Numbered from the stretch's first letter, positions 16,412 to 24,921 are shown. The stretch is DNA of 41,801 nucleotides from an uncultured Bacilli bacterium (GCA_904374795.1 CAJFEV010000003.1:1-41801); one strand, 5' to 3'. Made by a program: numbers and translations. Notes: a model not told the origin generated them from the letters alone.

Positions 16412-16440
16412 ATTGTATCATATTTTGTTTCTTGTTTAAA
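16412..16440 (-). promoter_or_regulatory. lemA promoter
   Basis: Read on the minus strand: TTTAAA, 17-bp spacer, TACAAT with TG one base upstream. Its -35 overlaps the -35 of the divergent promoter at 16432-16460. Confidence 0.65.
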
Positions 16441-16460
16441 TAATTTTTTTATGTTACATT
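16432..16460 (+). promoter_or_regulatory. Promoter of the MBL-fold hydrolase gene
   Basis: TTGTTT (16432-16437), 17-bp spacer, TACATT (16455-16460) with TG one base upstream. Confidence 0.6.
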
Positions 16461-16477
16461 TAAAATGGTGATAAATT

Positions 16478-16978
16478 ATGAAAGTGTATACTTTAGTTGT
16501 AGGAGAACTTCAAGAAAATTGCTATGTTGTGGTGAATGAAAAAAATGAAGCTCTTGTGATTGATCCAGGGGATGAAAAAGAGAAAATTTTGAATTTTTTA
16601 AAGCCTTATAAAGTTGTTGGTATTTTCGTTACTCATTTTCATCCTGATCATGTTGGAGCTTTAAAAGAACTTGAAGAGTTTTATGGTTTAACTGCTAATC
16701 AAAAAGTAGAAGAGTTTCATTATGAAATTTTTGCTAATCCAGGACATACTCTCGATTCTATTTCTTTTTATTTTCCTGACGAGAAAATTATGTTTGTTGG
16801 CGATTTTATTTTTTATCATACCATTGGAAGGTGTGATTTAGGTGGTAGTGAATCTTTAATGAGGGAATCGATTCGGAAAATTTTGAAAAACATTTCTTTA
16901 GATACTACTTTGTATCCAGGTCATGGAAGAAAAACTGTTCTTGGTGAAGAGAAAGGCTTTTTGGAGCAGTTTTTATAA
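16478..16978 (+). CDS. MBL-fold metallo-hydrolase (glyoxalase II-like)
   Basis: A 166-residue single-domain metallo-beta-lactamase-fold enzyme. Metal ligands are clear: THFHPDH (about 53-59), NPGHT, FVGDFIF and LYPGHGR. The N-terminus (QENCYVV then ALVIDPGDE) is that of the YcbL/hydroxyacylglutathione-hydrolase-like group common in Firmicutes. The short form lacks the C-terminal glutathione-binding domain, so the thioester substrate is not known. Start ATG 16478 has GGTGAT upstream. It forms a single-gene unit, convergent with gerQ. Confidence 0.9.
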   Translation: MKVYTLVVGELQENCYVVVNEKNEALVIDPGDEKEKILNFLKPYKVVGIFVTHFHPDHVGALKELEEFYGLTANQKVEEFHYEIFANPGHTLDSISFYFPDEKIMFVGDFIFYHTIGRCDLGGSESLMRESIRKILKNISLDTTLYPGHGRKTVLGEEKGFLEQFL

Positions 16979-17003
16979 AAAAAGAAGAAACAAAATGTTT
17001 CTT
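16978..17003 (-). terminator. gerQ terminator
   Basis: On the minus strand, stem AAGAAACA/TGTTTCTT (16985-16992, 16996-17003) with a 3-nt loop, then C and seven T. It overlaps the gerQ stop and abuts the MBL gene end. Confidence 0.85.
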
Positions 17004-17355
17004 AATCAAAAGTATCTGAATAATCAGGATTGTAGTTTATTTTTTCACCAAATTCAATGAAGTTTATGTATAGCATTCTAAGTAAGAACCAGTTTCCAGT
17101 TGATGGATCAGAGAGAAGTAAGTGGTCTCTTCCTGATTGTTCAATAATTCCTTCATAAATTCGGTCTCGCCATTCGTTTGAATCTGGATAAGAAGCGTAT
17201 ACTTTTACTTTTTTTCCTTTGTTTAATCTTAAAATATTTTCGATTAAACTTTGCTCTAAGGGTAGAGAGCTTTGGGAACTAATATTTCCTGGTGGAGTCA
17301 TTGGTGTTTGTGTTGTACCTGGAAATGTTGGCGTATTAAAAAAACTGCCGTTCAT
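17002..17355 (-). CDS. gerQ: Spore coat protein GerQ
   Basis: A 117-residue protein recognisable as GerQ (YwdL). The C-terminal conserved domain has SLIENILRLNKGKKVKVY, then YEGIIEQSGRDHLLLSDP and NWFLLRMLYINFIEF. The N-terminal 35 residues are the usual variable Pro/Thr/Gln-rich tail (PGTTQTPMTPPG); lysines in GerQ are cross-linked by transglutaminase in Bacillus. In Bacillus it is a coat component needed for the cortex hydrolase CwlJ and germination. Start ATG 17355 follows GAGGTGAT; the upstream GTG lies in that site. With spo0A at 29623 it is the second sporulation marker in the window. Confidence 0.9.
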   Translation of the reverse strand: MNGSFFNTPTFPGTTQTPMTPPGNISSQSSLPLEQSLIENILRLNKGKKVKVYASYPDSNEWRDRIYEGIIEQSGRDHLLLSDPSTGNWFLLRMLYINFIEFGEKINYNPDYSDTFD

Positions 17356-17374
17356 TAAAATTATCACCTCGTTA

Positions 17375-17383
17375 TATTTTATG
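17375..17383 (-). promoter_or_regulatory. SigK/SigE-like -10 upstream of gerQ
   Basis: On the minus strand CATAAAATA matches the mother-cell SigK -10 pattern CATA-N3-TA. A well-placed AC -35 is not obvious. No good SigA promoter for gerQ is seen in this gap. Confidence 0.4.
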
Positions 17384-17387
17384 TTTG

Positions 17388-17416
17388 TTGCTTTTCATTT
17401 AGAAGTTCGTTATAAT
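17388..17416 (+). promoter_or_regulatory. yitT promoter
   Basis: TTGCTT (17388-17393), 17-bp spacer, TATAAT (17411-17416), 20 bp before the start codon. Confidence 0.7.
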
Positions 17417-17436
17417 CTAAATAAGGATGATGATCT

Positions 17437-18330
17437 ATGGATATTCAAAAAATTAAAGAAACAGTTTTGAAAAAAGATTTTTATAAACGGGTTTTGGTTA
17501 TTTTATTAGGAGTTTTTTTGCTCGCCTTGACATATAATCTATTTTTGTATCCTTATAATTTAGTTATTGGGGGGACTACAGGTTTATCTATTGTTGTTGA
17601 ACCATTATTTGGCTGGGATCCACAGATTTTTTTGTATGTGTGTACTTGTATTTTGTTAGTTGTAAGTTTTTTGCTCCTTGGAGTAAAGCGTACAGGTATT
17701 TCAATTGTTGGCAGTTTAATGTATCCGGTTTTTATTAGTTTAACTAAGCCTTTAGCTTCTTTTTTAAATCAATATATTGTTTTAGATAATATGGTGTTGG
17801 TTGTTTTGGCTGCAGGTTTATTGTATGGTTTGGGCTATGGTTTAGTTTATAAAATGGGATTTGATACGGGTGGTTCAGATATTGTTGTACGTATTTTTAA
17901 TAAATTTTTTCACATGCCCGAAGGTAGATGTGCTTTATTTATTCAAGGGGCTGTTGTTTTAGTTGGAGCTTTTGTTTTTGGAATTAATCAAATGATTTAT
18001 GCTATTTTAATTTTGGTTATATATACGGGAATTATGGATCGGATTATGATAGGTATTTCTAATTCTAAACTCTTTTTTATTCATACTAAAGAACTTAATA
18101 AAGTTGAAGATTTTATTTTACATGAATTGCATACTGGCGTGACGATTTTAGATATGGAAGGTGGTTTTTCTAAAAAGAAAAGTAATATTTTAATGTGTGT
18201 TGTTCCTAATAAAGATTACTATTTGTTTAAAGAAGCCATTTTAGAAGTTGATCCAAATGCTTTTTTCGTTATTAATGATTGCTATGAGGTTCATGGTGGT
18301 GTAAAAGCTCAAAATTTACCATTTATATAG
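17437..18330 (+). CDS. YitT family membrane protein
   Basis: A 297-residue membrane protein with five or six hydrophobic helices (DUF161-type, about residues 15-200) and a cytoplasmic C-terminal DUF2179 domain (KSNILMCVVPNKDYYLFKEAILEVDPNAFF). Signature parts are LYPYNLVIGGTTGLSIV near residue 35 and KMGFDTGGSDIVVRI near 150. The family is widespread in Firmicutes and its transport substrate is not established. Its stop codon lies within the terminator/promoter module that also drives ftsE. Confidence 0.92.
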   Translation: MDIQKIKETVLKKDFYKRVLVILLGVFLLALTYNLFLYPYNLVIGGTTGLSIVVEPLFGWDPQIFLYVCTCILLVVSFLLLGVKRTGISIVGSLMYPVFISLTKPLASFLNQYIVLDNMVLVVLAAGLLYGLGYGLVYKMGFDTGGSDIVVRIFNKFFHMPEGRCALFIQGAVVLVGAFVFGINQMIYAILILVIYTGIMDRIMIGISNSKLFFIHTKELNKVEDFILHELHTGVTILDMEGGFSKKKSNILMCVVPNKDYYLFKEAILEVDPNAFFVINDCYEVHGGVKAQNLPFI

Positions 18331-18350
18331 AGCTTTTTTTATGTTATAAT
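18303..18350 (+). terminator. yitT terminator merged with the ftsE promoter
   Basis: Stem AAAAGCTC/GAGCTTTT (18303-18310, 18330-18337) and T-tract to 18340. TG-T-TATAAT follows at 18342-18350, with TTTATA (18322-18327) 17 bp upstream inside the loop. Confidence 0.75.
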
Positions 18351-18375
18351 AAACTAATAATGCGAGGTGTAGTAA

Positions 18376-19089
18376 GTGAAGTTAATTAAAGTTGAACATG
18401 CTTATAAAATTTATAAAAATGGAACAACTGCAGTTGCTGATTTAAGCGTGTCTATTGATAAAGGCGAATTTGTTTTTGTTATTGGTTCAACTGGTTCAGG
18501 TAAATCTACTTTTATTAAAATGCTTTATCGTGAAGAAAAACCAACTAAAGGTAAAGTGATTGTTGGTGGAATTGATGTTGCTAAACTTAGAAATTCTAAG
18601 GTTTATAAACTTCGTAGAAAGTTAGGGGTTGTTTTCCAAGATTTTAAATTGCTTCCTAAATTAAATGTGTATGAAAATGTTGCTTTTGCTTTAGAAACTT
18701 TAGGATTACCTAATGATGAGATTCGGCCAAAAGTTTTAAAAGCAATTGAAGCGGTTGGATTAAAAGAAAAGACTAGAAATTTACCTAGTGAGCTTTCTGG
18801 CGGTGAACAGCAGCGTGTGGCGATAGCAAGGGCCATTGTTAATGATCCAAAGCTTTTGATTTGTGATGAGCCGACAGGAAACTTAGATCCGGAAACTTCA
18901 AGGGGAATTATGAAGATTTTGGATAAAATTAATCGTGAACTTGGAACGACTATTATCATGGCAACTCATGATAAAGATCTTGTTAATCGGATGAAAAAAC
19001 GAGTTCTTGTTATTGAAAATGGTGTTTTAGCAAGTGATACGAAGAAAGGAAGTTATAAGGTCCATGAGAGCGTTAAGAATACTGACTAG
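18376..19089 (+). CDS. ftsE: Cell division ATP-binding protein FtsE
   Basis: A 237-residue ABC ATPase with Walker A GSTGSGKST (37-45), the FtsE-typical VFQDFKLLPKLNVYENVAFAL, signature LSGGEQQR and Walker B LLICDEPTGNLDPETS. With FtsX it forms a complex that controls periplasmic or wall peptidoglycan hydrolases during growth and division. It starts at GTG 18376 behind GAGGTG. It overlaps ftsX by 26 bp, showing tight coupling, and a hydrolase of the right type follows ftsX. Confidence 0.97.
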   Translation: MKLIKVEHAYKIYKNGTTAVADLSVSIDKGEFVFVIGSTGSGKSTFIKMLYREEKPTKGKVIVGGIDVAKLRNSKVYKLRRKLGVVFQDFKLLPKLNVYENVAFALETLGLPNDEIRPKVLKAIEAVGLKEKTRNLPSELSGGEQQRVAIARAIVNDPKLLICDEPTGNLDPETSRGIMKILDKINRELGTTIIMATHDKDLVNRMKKRVLVIENGVLASDTKKGSYKVHESVKNTD

Positions 19090-19957
19090 AAGTATACGAG
19101 ATTCTTTTAAAAGTGTTTTTCGTAACTTTTCTTTATCAATGGCTTCGATTGCTTGTACAACGATTACTTTGATTTTAGTGGCTATTGCAATTTGTTTGAC
19201 TTATAATGTTCGTCAAGTTACGACGGATCTAGAACATGAACTTACTATTGTTGCTTATTTAAATAAAGATGTAACAGATGAACAAAAAATGGAATTAGAG
19301 AATGCTTTGAAAACTATGGACAATGTTGATTCTTATGAAATGAAAAGTAAGGATGAATGGAAAGCTGAGATGAAAGAAGAAGATCAAAGCTTAGAGAATG
19401 CTTTAGATATTTTTGATGAAAACCCACTTTTAGATTCTGTTATTGTAAAAGTTGATGATGTTAAAAATCTTGGTGAAACGGCTGATCGTCTTCGAAAATT
19501 TGATTTTGTTAGTAGTGCTGAGTATGGCGAGGGAATGGTTGAAAATGTTATTGGCATTTTTGATGCTGTGAGTTTTGGAACCTTTGCAATTGTTGTTGCT
19601 TTGGTTTTAGTAACAGCGTTTTTGATCAGTAATACGATTAAGCTTACTATTTTTTCTAGAAGAACTGAAATTGAAATTATGCGACTTGTTGGAGCTTCTA
19701 ATACTTCGATTAAATTGCCTTTTGTATTTGAAGGATTTGTTTTAGGAATTTTTGGTAGTATTATTCCTATTCTCTTAAGTATTTATGGCTATGTGTTTTT
19801 ATATAACAAAACAGGTGGATATGTATTCACTCAAATTATTACGTTAGTAGAACCTTTTCCATTTGTACTCATTGTTTCTTTATTCTTATTAATTGTCGGT
19901 TCTTTAGTAGGTATGTTAGGTTCATGGAGAGCTGTAAAGAAGTATTTAAAAATTTGA
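19064..19957 (+). CDS. ftsX: Cell division membrane protein FtsX
   Basis: A 297-residue FtsX with four membrane helices: one near residues 23-45, then an extracellular loop (about 48-170) and three C-terminal helices. SFKSVFRNFSLSMASIACTTITLIL and RRTEIEIMRLVGAS are typical. The extracellular loop should bind and activate the hydrolase encoded next. The start ATG 19064 is chosen for its AAGG site and its alignment with the usual short N-terminus; a longer in-frame reading would overlap ftsE further without a site. Confidence 0.97.
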   Translation: MRALRILTRSIRDSFKSVFRNFSLSMASIACTTITLILVAIAICLTYNVRQVTTDLEHELTIVAYLNKDVTDEQKMELENALKTMDNVDSYEMKSKDEWKAEMKEEDQSLENALDIFDENPLLDSVIVKVDDVKNLGETADRLRKFDFVSSAEYGEGMVENVIGIFDAVSFGTFAIVVALVLVTAFLISNTIKLTIFSRRTEIEIMRLVGASNTSIKLPFVFEGFVLGIFGSIIPILLSIYGYVFLYNKTGGYVFTQIITLVEPFPFVLIVSLFLLIVGSLVGMLGSWRAVKKYLKI

Positions 19958-19963
19958 TTTATT

Positions 19964-20000
19964 GCAAAAACTTTATGTTTTTGCTTTTTTATGTTATAAT
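19964..20000 (+). terminator. ftsX terminator joined to the promoter of the M23 hydrolase
   Basis: Stem GCAAAAAC/GTTTTTGC (19964-19971, 19977-19984), six T, then TG-T-TATAAT (19992-20000). A -35-like TTTATG (19972-19977) fills the loop at 17-bp spacing. Confidence 0.8.
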
Positions 20001-20025
20001 GCTTTTCATAAGGTAGGTGGCTTTA

Positions 20026-21231
20026 GTGGGAAAAAAACTTTTTAGCGGTTTTTTGCTGATAGCTTGTTTCTTTTCTTTTTTAACTCCAGTATATGCTCAA
20101 GATGCTGAGACTTTAGGTGATTTACGAGCTATATATAATGACTTATTAAGACAGAAAGCTGAAAATGATAATTTAACTGCAGAAGCAAAGGCTGAAATTG
20201 CGCGTAAAGAAGCAGCAATTAAACAAGCAGAAGCTGATATTCATAAGGCTGAAGAAGATATGGAACAAGCCGAAGAGGATATACGAGTTTCTAATGAGCG
20301 TATTAAAGAAATGAAAGTTAATGCCAGTGATGTTCTTCTTTATTTACAACAGATGAAGGGGACAAATGCATATGTAGAATATGTTTCTGGTGCGACTAGT
20401 ATGACTGATATGATTATGAGAATCGCAGCGATTGAGCAACTTTCTGATAAAATTTATAATACAATTGATGAATTAGAAGCTGAAATTAAAAGAAACGAAG
20501 AATTAAAAGTTGAATTGGAACAAAAGAAAAAAGATTTGGAAGCACAAGCTGTTGAATACCAAAAAGTTATTGAAGCAAACTATGATAAAATAGAAGAGTA
20601 CGATAAATTTGCTTTGGATATTGATACGCAGGTTGAAGTTGCTAGAAAGCAATTAGAGACTTATGAAAAAAAATGCGCCGAAAATGTGGGAAGTACGGCA
20701 GATAGTGTTTTATTAAGTTCTTGTTCAACTGTTCCTTTAAATAGTGGATGGTTAAAGCCTTTAAATTATGGTGTAACAACGAGTACTATTGGTTATCGTT
20801 GGGGAAGTTATCATAATGCTTTGGATATTGGTGGTTCAAGTCCTTTTGAAGGTTCCCCAGTTTATGCTGCTGCTGCTGGAGAAGTAGCTGGTGTCGTTCA
20901 TCATTATAGCTGTGGCGGGAATATGGTTTTTATCAATGTTATTGTTGATGGTAAAAAGTATACTACTTATTATTATCATTTACTTGAGTATTATGTTCAA
21001 GTTGGTGATATTGTTGATCAGAATACCATTATAGGTCTTGTTGGTGGATATTCTACGAGTACTTCGCATGGTGGTTATGATAGTTGTACAACAGGTGCTC
21101 ATTTACATTTTGGGGTTGCTGAAGGATTCTATACTGGATATAGTCCTCATTCAAACGTTATTACTCCTCCTGGTTTTCCAAATGCTAAAGGATATGCATT
21201 TTATTCAAGAACAGATATGTGGAATGGATAG
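20026..21231 (+). CDS. Secreted coiled-coil M23 peptidoglycan hydrolase (FtsEX effector)
   Basis: A 401-residue exported protein. It has a signal peptide with a likely cut after VYA, two long coiled-coil segments (about 20-95 and 125-215, rich in Glu/Lys/Ala heptads), and a C-terminal M23 endopeptidase (YHNALDIGG and TGAHLHFGVAEG hold the zinc ligands). This EnvC/PcsB/CwlO-like plan, just downstream of ftsEX, points to the hydrolase that FtsEX activates through the coiled coil. Mature cysteines number four, two before and two inside the catalytic domain, suggesting disulfides. The start is GTG 20026 with AGGTGG upstream. Its stop codon is inside the terminator stem. Confidence 0.92.
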   Translation: MGKKLFSGFLLIACFFSFLTPVYAQDAETLGDLRAIYNDLLRQKAENDNLTAEAKAEIARKEAAIKQAEADIHKAEEDMEQAEEDIRVSNERIKEMKVNASDVLLYLQQMKGTNAYVEYVSGATSMTDMIMRIAAIEQLSDKIYNTIDELEAEIKRNEELKVELEQKKKDLEAQAVEYQKVIEANYDKIEEYDKFALDIDTQVEVARKQLETYEKKCAENVGSTADSVLLSSCSTVPLNSGWLKPLNYGVTTSTIGYRWGSYHNALDIGGSSPFEGSPVYAAAAGEVAGVVHHYSCGGNMVFINVIVDGKKYTTYYYHLLEYYVQVGDIVDQNTIIGLVGGYSTSTSHGGYDSCTTGAHLHFGVAEGFYTGYSPHSNVITPPGFPNAKGYAFYSRTDMWNG

Positions 21232-21257
21232 ATTTTTCTATCCTTTTTTTGTATAAT
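21226..21257 (+). terminator. Terminator of the M23 gene joined to the whiA -10
   Basis: Stem GGATAGA/TCTATCC (21226-21232, 21237-21243) containing the stop codon, seven T, G, then TATAAT (21252-21257). Confidence 0.8.
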
Positions 21258-21274
21258 AAATGCGGTGATTTTAT

Positions 21275-22204
21275 ATGACTTATTCGATGAAAGTAAAAGA
21301 AGAGATTTGCAGTCGAGATTTAAGTTCGGTAGAAATTTTTGCAGAATTGTCGGCAATACTTCGTTATGATGCCACTATACAGAAAAATCAAATTTCTTTG
21401 ACTTTTGAAAATGCTTCCATTGCTCGTCGAGTTTATAAAGATATTAAAACTCTTTTTAATATATCCGCACATATTACTGTTCGTGATCAAAAAAGGTTTC
21501 GGAGTAAACAAGTGGTTATTTTAGATATTAAAGAAAATGCAACTTCTATTTTAGAAAGATTAAATATTTATAAAAATGGTACTTTTTTAGAAATGAATCG
21601 AAATTATTTAGCTGATCCTGAAGAAATGATTGCTTTTGTACAAGGGGCATTTTTAGTTATTGGCTCTATTAATGATCCGGCTACTGGAGGATATCATTTA
21701 GAATTTGTGTTTGATCAAGAGAAAGATGCTCATTTTTTTAATATACTTCTTCATGAAATGAAGTTTGATACTAAGGTATTAGAACGAAATGGTAGATTTA
21801 TGGTTTATTTGAAAAACTCAGAAGAGATAAGTGATATGATTCGTATGTTTCAAGCTTCTAATTCGTTATTTTATTTTGAGGATATTCGGATATATCGCGA
21901 TCATAAGAATATGGTGAATCGTTTAAATAATTGTGAAATTGCAAATCAAGAAAAAAGCTTACAGGCTGGAATGAAACAAATTAAAGATATTTTGTATTTG
22001 CAAGAACACGATTTAGTTGATTTGTTAGATGAAAAAACAAAAGTGGTTATGGAGTATCGTTTAAAATATCCCGAAAGTTCTTATCAAGAGCTTGCAAGTA
22101 TTATCGCCATAGAGACTGGTTATACCATTGGAAAATCAGGGATTAATCATCATTTTATTAAGATTAAAAAGTTAAGAGAAAGACATGAAAGTAAAAAAAA
22201 TTGA
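21275..22204 (+). CDS. whiA: DNA-binding protein WhiA
   Basis: A 309-residue WhiA with its two parts: an N-terminal degenerate homing-endonuclease-like fold (FAELSAILRYDAT, then FVQGAFLVIGSINDPATGGYHLEF) and a C-terminal helix-turn-helix (YPESSYQELASIIAIETGYTIGKSGINHHFIKI). In Firmicutes WhiA binds DNA and affects division and chromosome segregation. In Bacillus it follows yvcJ-yvcK; here it follows the division hydrolase instead. A GGTGAT site precedes the ATG. Confidence 0.96.
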   Translation: MTYSMKVKEEICSRDLSSVEIFAELSAILRYDATIQKNQISLTFENASIARRVYKDIKTLFNISAHITVRDQKRFRSKQVVILDIKENATSILERLNIYKNGTFLEMNRNYLADPEEMIAFVQGAFLVIGSINDPATGGYHLEFVFDQEKDAHFFNILLHEMKFDTKVLERNGRFMVYLKNSEEISDMIRMFQASNSLFYFEDIRIYRDHKNMVNRLNNCEIANQEKSLQAGMKQIKDILYLQEHDLVDLLDEKTKVVMEYRLKYPESSYQELASIIAIETGYTIGKSGINHHFIKIKKLRERHESKKN

Positions 22205-22227
22205 CATGGTAAGTTCATGTCATTTTT
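22202..22227. terminator. Bidirectional terminator between whiA and clpP
   Basis: Stem TGACATG/CATGTCA (22202-22208, 22216-22222) with T-runs on both strands; the minus-strand run is the longer. Confidence 0.85.
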
Positions 22228-22795
22228 ATATGATTTGGTCAATTAAGCCATATTGTTTGGCTTCGTGACTAGATAGATAATAATCTCGATCTGTATCTTT
22301 TTTGATTTTTGTTAAAGATTGATTGGTGTTTTTGGCTAAGATTTTGTTTAATTTTTCTTTCATTTTTAAAATTCTTTTGCATGCAATTTCCATGTCGGAA
22401 GCTTGTCCTTGCATGCCACCTAAAGGCTGATGAATCATGACGTCCGCGTTTTCCAAAGCAAATCTTTTTCCTTTGGTTCCTGATGATAATAGGAATGCTG
22501 CCATGGATGCAGCAATACCTACACAGATTGTTCTTACATCACTTTTTATGTAATTCATTGTATCATATATGGCCATTCCGCTTGTTACCGATCCTCCAGG
22601 GCTATTAATATACATGTAAATGTCTTCATTATTTTTGGAGTCTAGGTATAAAAGTTCGCTTATAATTAGATTGGCAGTTTGATCCGTTATTTCATCACTT
22701 AAAAAAATGATTCTGTCTTCTAGTAATCTTGAGTATAAATCGTATGCTACTTCATGATTGTTATTTTTTTCTAAAACTGTTGGAATAATATTCAT
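22226..22795 (-). CDS. clpP: ATP-dependent Clp protease proteolytic subunit
   Basis: A 189-residue ClpP with the full catalytic triad: S97 in [10 protein letters not shown]122 in MIHQPLGG and D171 in [23 protein letters not shown] is typical. It forms the tetradecameric chamber used with ClpX/ClpC. The start is ATG 22795 with AGGTGAG upstream; an in-frame upstream start would have no site. No CtsR-box repeat is seen upstream. Confidence 0.97.
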   Translation of the reverse strand: MNIIPTVLEKNNNHEVAYDLYSRLLEDRIIFLSDEITDQTANLIISELLYLDSKNNEDIYMYINSPGGSVTSGMAIYDTMNYIKSDVRTICVGIAASMAAFLLSSGTKGKRFALENADVMIHQPLGGMQGQASDMEIACKRILKMKEKLNKILAKNTNQSLTKIKKDTDRDYYLSSHEAKQYGLIDQII

Positions 22796-22814
22796 TTTCT
22801 CACCTACTATTATC

Positions 22815-22866
22815 ATAGTATGTTAATGGAAAAACTATTCAAAAAATGAAAAATTTGTGTTAAAAT
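22815..22866. promoter_or_regulatory. Interleaved divergent promoters of clpP and the TGS/kinase gene
   Basis: Minus strand: TTGAAT (22837-22842), 16-bp spacer, TACTAT (22815-22820) for clpP. Plus strand: TTCAAA (22838-22843), 17-bp spacer, TAAAAT (22861-22866) with upstream TG. The two -35 elements occupy almost the same bases. Confidence 0.6.
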
Positions 22867-22897
22867 GTTTTAAGAATAGAAAAGGCTAGGAGATATT

Positions 22898-24526
22898 ATG
22901 CAAGAAATTCAAGTTACTTATAAGGGTCAAGTTCTTAAAGTATCTAAAGGAACTACGTATTATGAAATTGCTAAAATGCTTGGTTTAGAAGATACATTGG
23001 CAGCTCAGGTTGGCAATGAGGTTTTTTCTTTAGATACTAAAATTATGGAAAGTTGTGAAATTACTTTTTTAGATGTTACTTCTTTAACTGGATATAAAAT
23101 TTATCAAGGAGCTTTAAAATTTTTATTTTATGTGGCGGTTGTGGAACTTTATAAGGATGCTGAAGTGCAATTTTTGCATAGTGTACCAAAAGGAATATTA
23201 AGTGAAATTAGAACCAGTCATAATTTAACTAGTGATGATGTTTCAAAAATCAAAGGATATATGGCTTCGCTTGTTGAAAAAAAAGAACGTTTTTATCGAT
23301 ATCATTTAGATAATCAAGATGCTTTTCATTATTTTATGAATCGACATGAAGAAGAAAAAGCTTATAACATTCAAAATGTGTCTAAAGAAGTTGTAACTAT
23401 GTATCGATTGCGTAATCACTTGAATTATTTTTATACGATGATGCCTTATGATACAAAGGTTATTAATCGTTTTGAACTTATTTTTTTAGGAAGAAATCGA
23501 ATTGTTTTGGTTTGTCCTAATGTTACAAGTGGAAATCGTGTTCCTGAGTATGTTCATTATGAAAATATTGTAGCTAACTTTATGTCAACAAAAAAATGGC
23601 TTCGAAAAATGCAAGTTCCTTATTTGTCTCAAATGAATTATTTGGTAAGTACTTCTAAAATTCAAGATTTTATTCATTCTAATGAGATTTTATATGAAGA
23701 AGATTTAATAAGCGCATGTGATAAAGTGATTTCTATGCGCGATGTGCGTCTTGTTTTGATTGCTGGGCCTTCTTCTAGTGGAAAAACAACGACAATGAAA
23801 AGAATGAGTGCCATCTTACGAAGTCGAGGATACGATCCGATTGGTTTATCTACAGATGACTTTTTTGTAGATCGTAAGGATACGCCTAAGAATGATAAAG
23901 GTGAATATGATTATGAATGTTTACAAGCTATTGATTTAGAATTGTTTAATAAAACATTACAAAATTTGTTAGCTGGACAAGTTGTTGATGTTCCAGAATA
24001 TGATTTTGTTAATGGCAAGAAAATTTTTAAAGGACGTAAAGTAGAATTAAAGGATAATAGTATACTTCTTATTGAAGGACTTCATTGTTTAAATGATGAT
24101 TTGATACCATATATTGATTCTAAATATAAATTTAAAATTTATTTAAGTCCATTTATTCCTCTTAATATTGATCGTCATAATTATATTTCTACATTGGATT
24201 TACGATTAATTCGGAGAATTGTTCGGGATAATCGAACTAGAGGAAAAAAGGTTGATCAAACCATTGCTGAATGGCAAATTGTTCGTTCAGGTGAAGAAAA
24301 GTACATTTTCCCTTATGTTTATCAAGCAGATATGATTATTAATACAGCTCTTGCTTATGAAATTGGTGTTTTAAAAGTTTATGCGGATCCGTTGTTGTTT
24401 TCTGTTGGTGTGGATAGTATTTATTATAGTGAATCACGAAGATTAATTGATTATTTACAAGTATTTTTTACTATTCCATCCGAATTTGTTCCTAAAGATT
24501 CTGTTTTACGTGAATTTATTGGATAA
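22898..24526 (+). CDS. TGS-domain uridine-kinase-like P-loop protein
   Basis: A 542-residue protein of the family with an N-terminal TGS domain and a threonyl-tRNA-synthetase-like second domain (about 1-220) followed by a phosphoribulokinase/uridine-kinase domain. Walker A is AGPSSSGKTTTMKRM near residue 289; GLSTDDFFVDRKDTPK and PEYDFVNGKKIF fit the uridine kinase fold. It is full length for this family. It probably phosphorylates a nucleoside or a related substrate; the role of the synthetase-like half is unknown. An AGGAG site precedes the ATG. Confidence 0.85.
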   Translation: MQEIQVTYKGQVLKVSKGTTYYEIAKMLGLEDTLAAQVGNEVFSLDTKIMESCEITFLDVTSLTGYKIYQGALKFLFYVAVVELYKDAEVQFLHSVPKGILSEIRTSHNLTSDDVSKIKGYMASLVEKKERFYRYHLDNQDAFHYFMNRHEEEKAYNIQNVSKEVVTMYRLRNHLNYFYTMMPYDTKVINRFELIFLGRNRIVLVCPNVTSGNRVPEYVHYENIVANFMSTKKWLRKMQVPYLSQMNYLVSTSKIQDFIHSNEILYEEDLISACDKVISMRDVRLVLIAGPSSSGKTTTMKRMSAILRSRGYDPIGLSTDDFFVDRKDTPKNDKGEYDYECLQAIDLELFNKTLQNLLAGQVVDVPEYDFVNGKKIFKGRKVELKDNSILLIEGLHCLNDDLIPYIDSKYKFKIYLSPFIPLNIDRHNYISTLDLRLIRRIVRDNRTRGKKVDQTIAEWQIVRSGEEKYIFPYVYQADMIINTALAYEIGVLKVYADPLLFSVGVDSIYYSESRRLIDYLQVFFTIPSEFVPKDSVLREFIG

Positions 24527-24537
24527 GTGTGTTATCC
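24521..24537 (+). other. Hairpin over the stop codon of the TGS/kinase gene
   Basis: GGATAA/TTATCC with a 5-nt loop spans the stop. No T-tract follows, so it is probably not a terminator. It may affect coupling to the small gene downstream. Confidence 0.4.
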
Positions 24538-24554
24538 TTAGTAGGGTGAGTGTG

Positions 24555-24854
24555 TTGAAAGTTTTTAAATTTTATGTTCATGATTTAGCTTATGTTTTGA
24601 ATTATTTAGAACTGTATTGTATAAAAAAAGAAATTTCTTATGTAAAATTACCTAATGAATTTCATTTTTCTGATTATGTTTTTCAGTTTTATTCGCGTGA
24701 AGCTTTTTTAAATGAACAGAGTAATATTAAGGATTTTGATAAAGAATTTTTTGGAATTACTATGTTGGAAAGTCCTTTGGAAGTAGAAGCAGTGGGTTTA
24801 CAATTAAAAAATACGGGAAATTATTTTTTAGGGAAAAAAATCCTAGAAATTTAA
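24555..24854 (+). CDS. Small protein of unknown function
   Basis: A 99-residue soluble protein that I do not recognise. It starts at TTG 24555 (or GTG 24552) behind AGGGTGAG. The reading frame continues upstream into the TGS/kinase gene without a ribosome site, so the short form is preferred. It begins MKVFKFYVHDLAYVLNYL, is rich in aromatic residues and has no membrane segment. It lies 28 bp after the kinase gene and is probably on the same transcript. No terminator is obvious before gap. Confidence 0.6.
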   Translation: MKVFKFYVHDLAYVLNYLELYCIKKEISYVKLPNEFHFSDYVFQFYSREAFLNEQSNIKDFDKEFFGITMLESPLEVEAVGLQLKNTGNYFLGKKILEI

Positions 24855-24921
24855 GGTATAAATCAAATTACAAAGTAAATACTATAGGGTATCCTAAAAG
24901 AATGAGAAGGAGATAGATATT

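Noticed and set aside
24879-24895. Operator-like TAGG/CCTA symmetry before gap
   Set aside because: Only four base pairs per arm; likely chance, and no CggR gene is adjacent.
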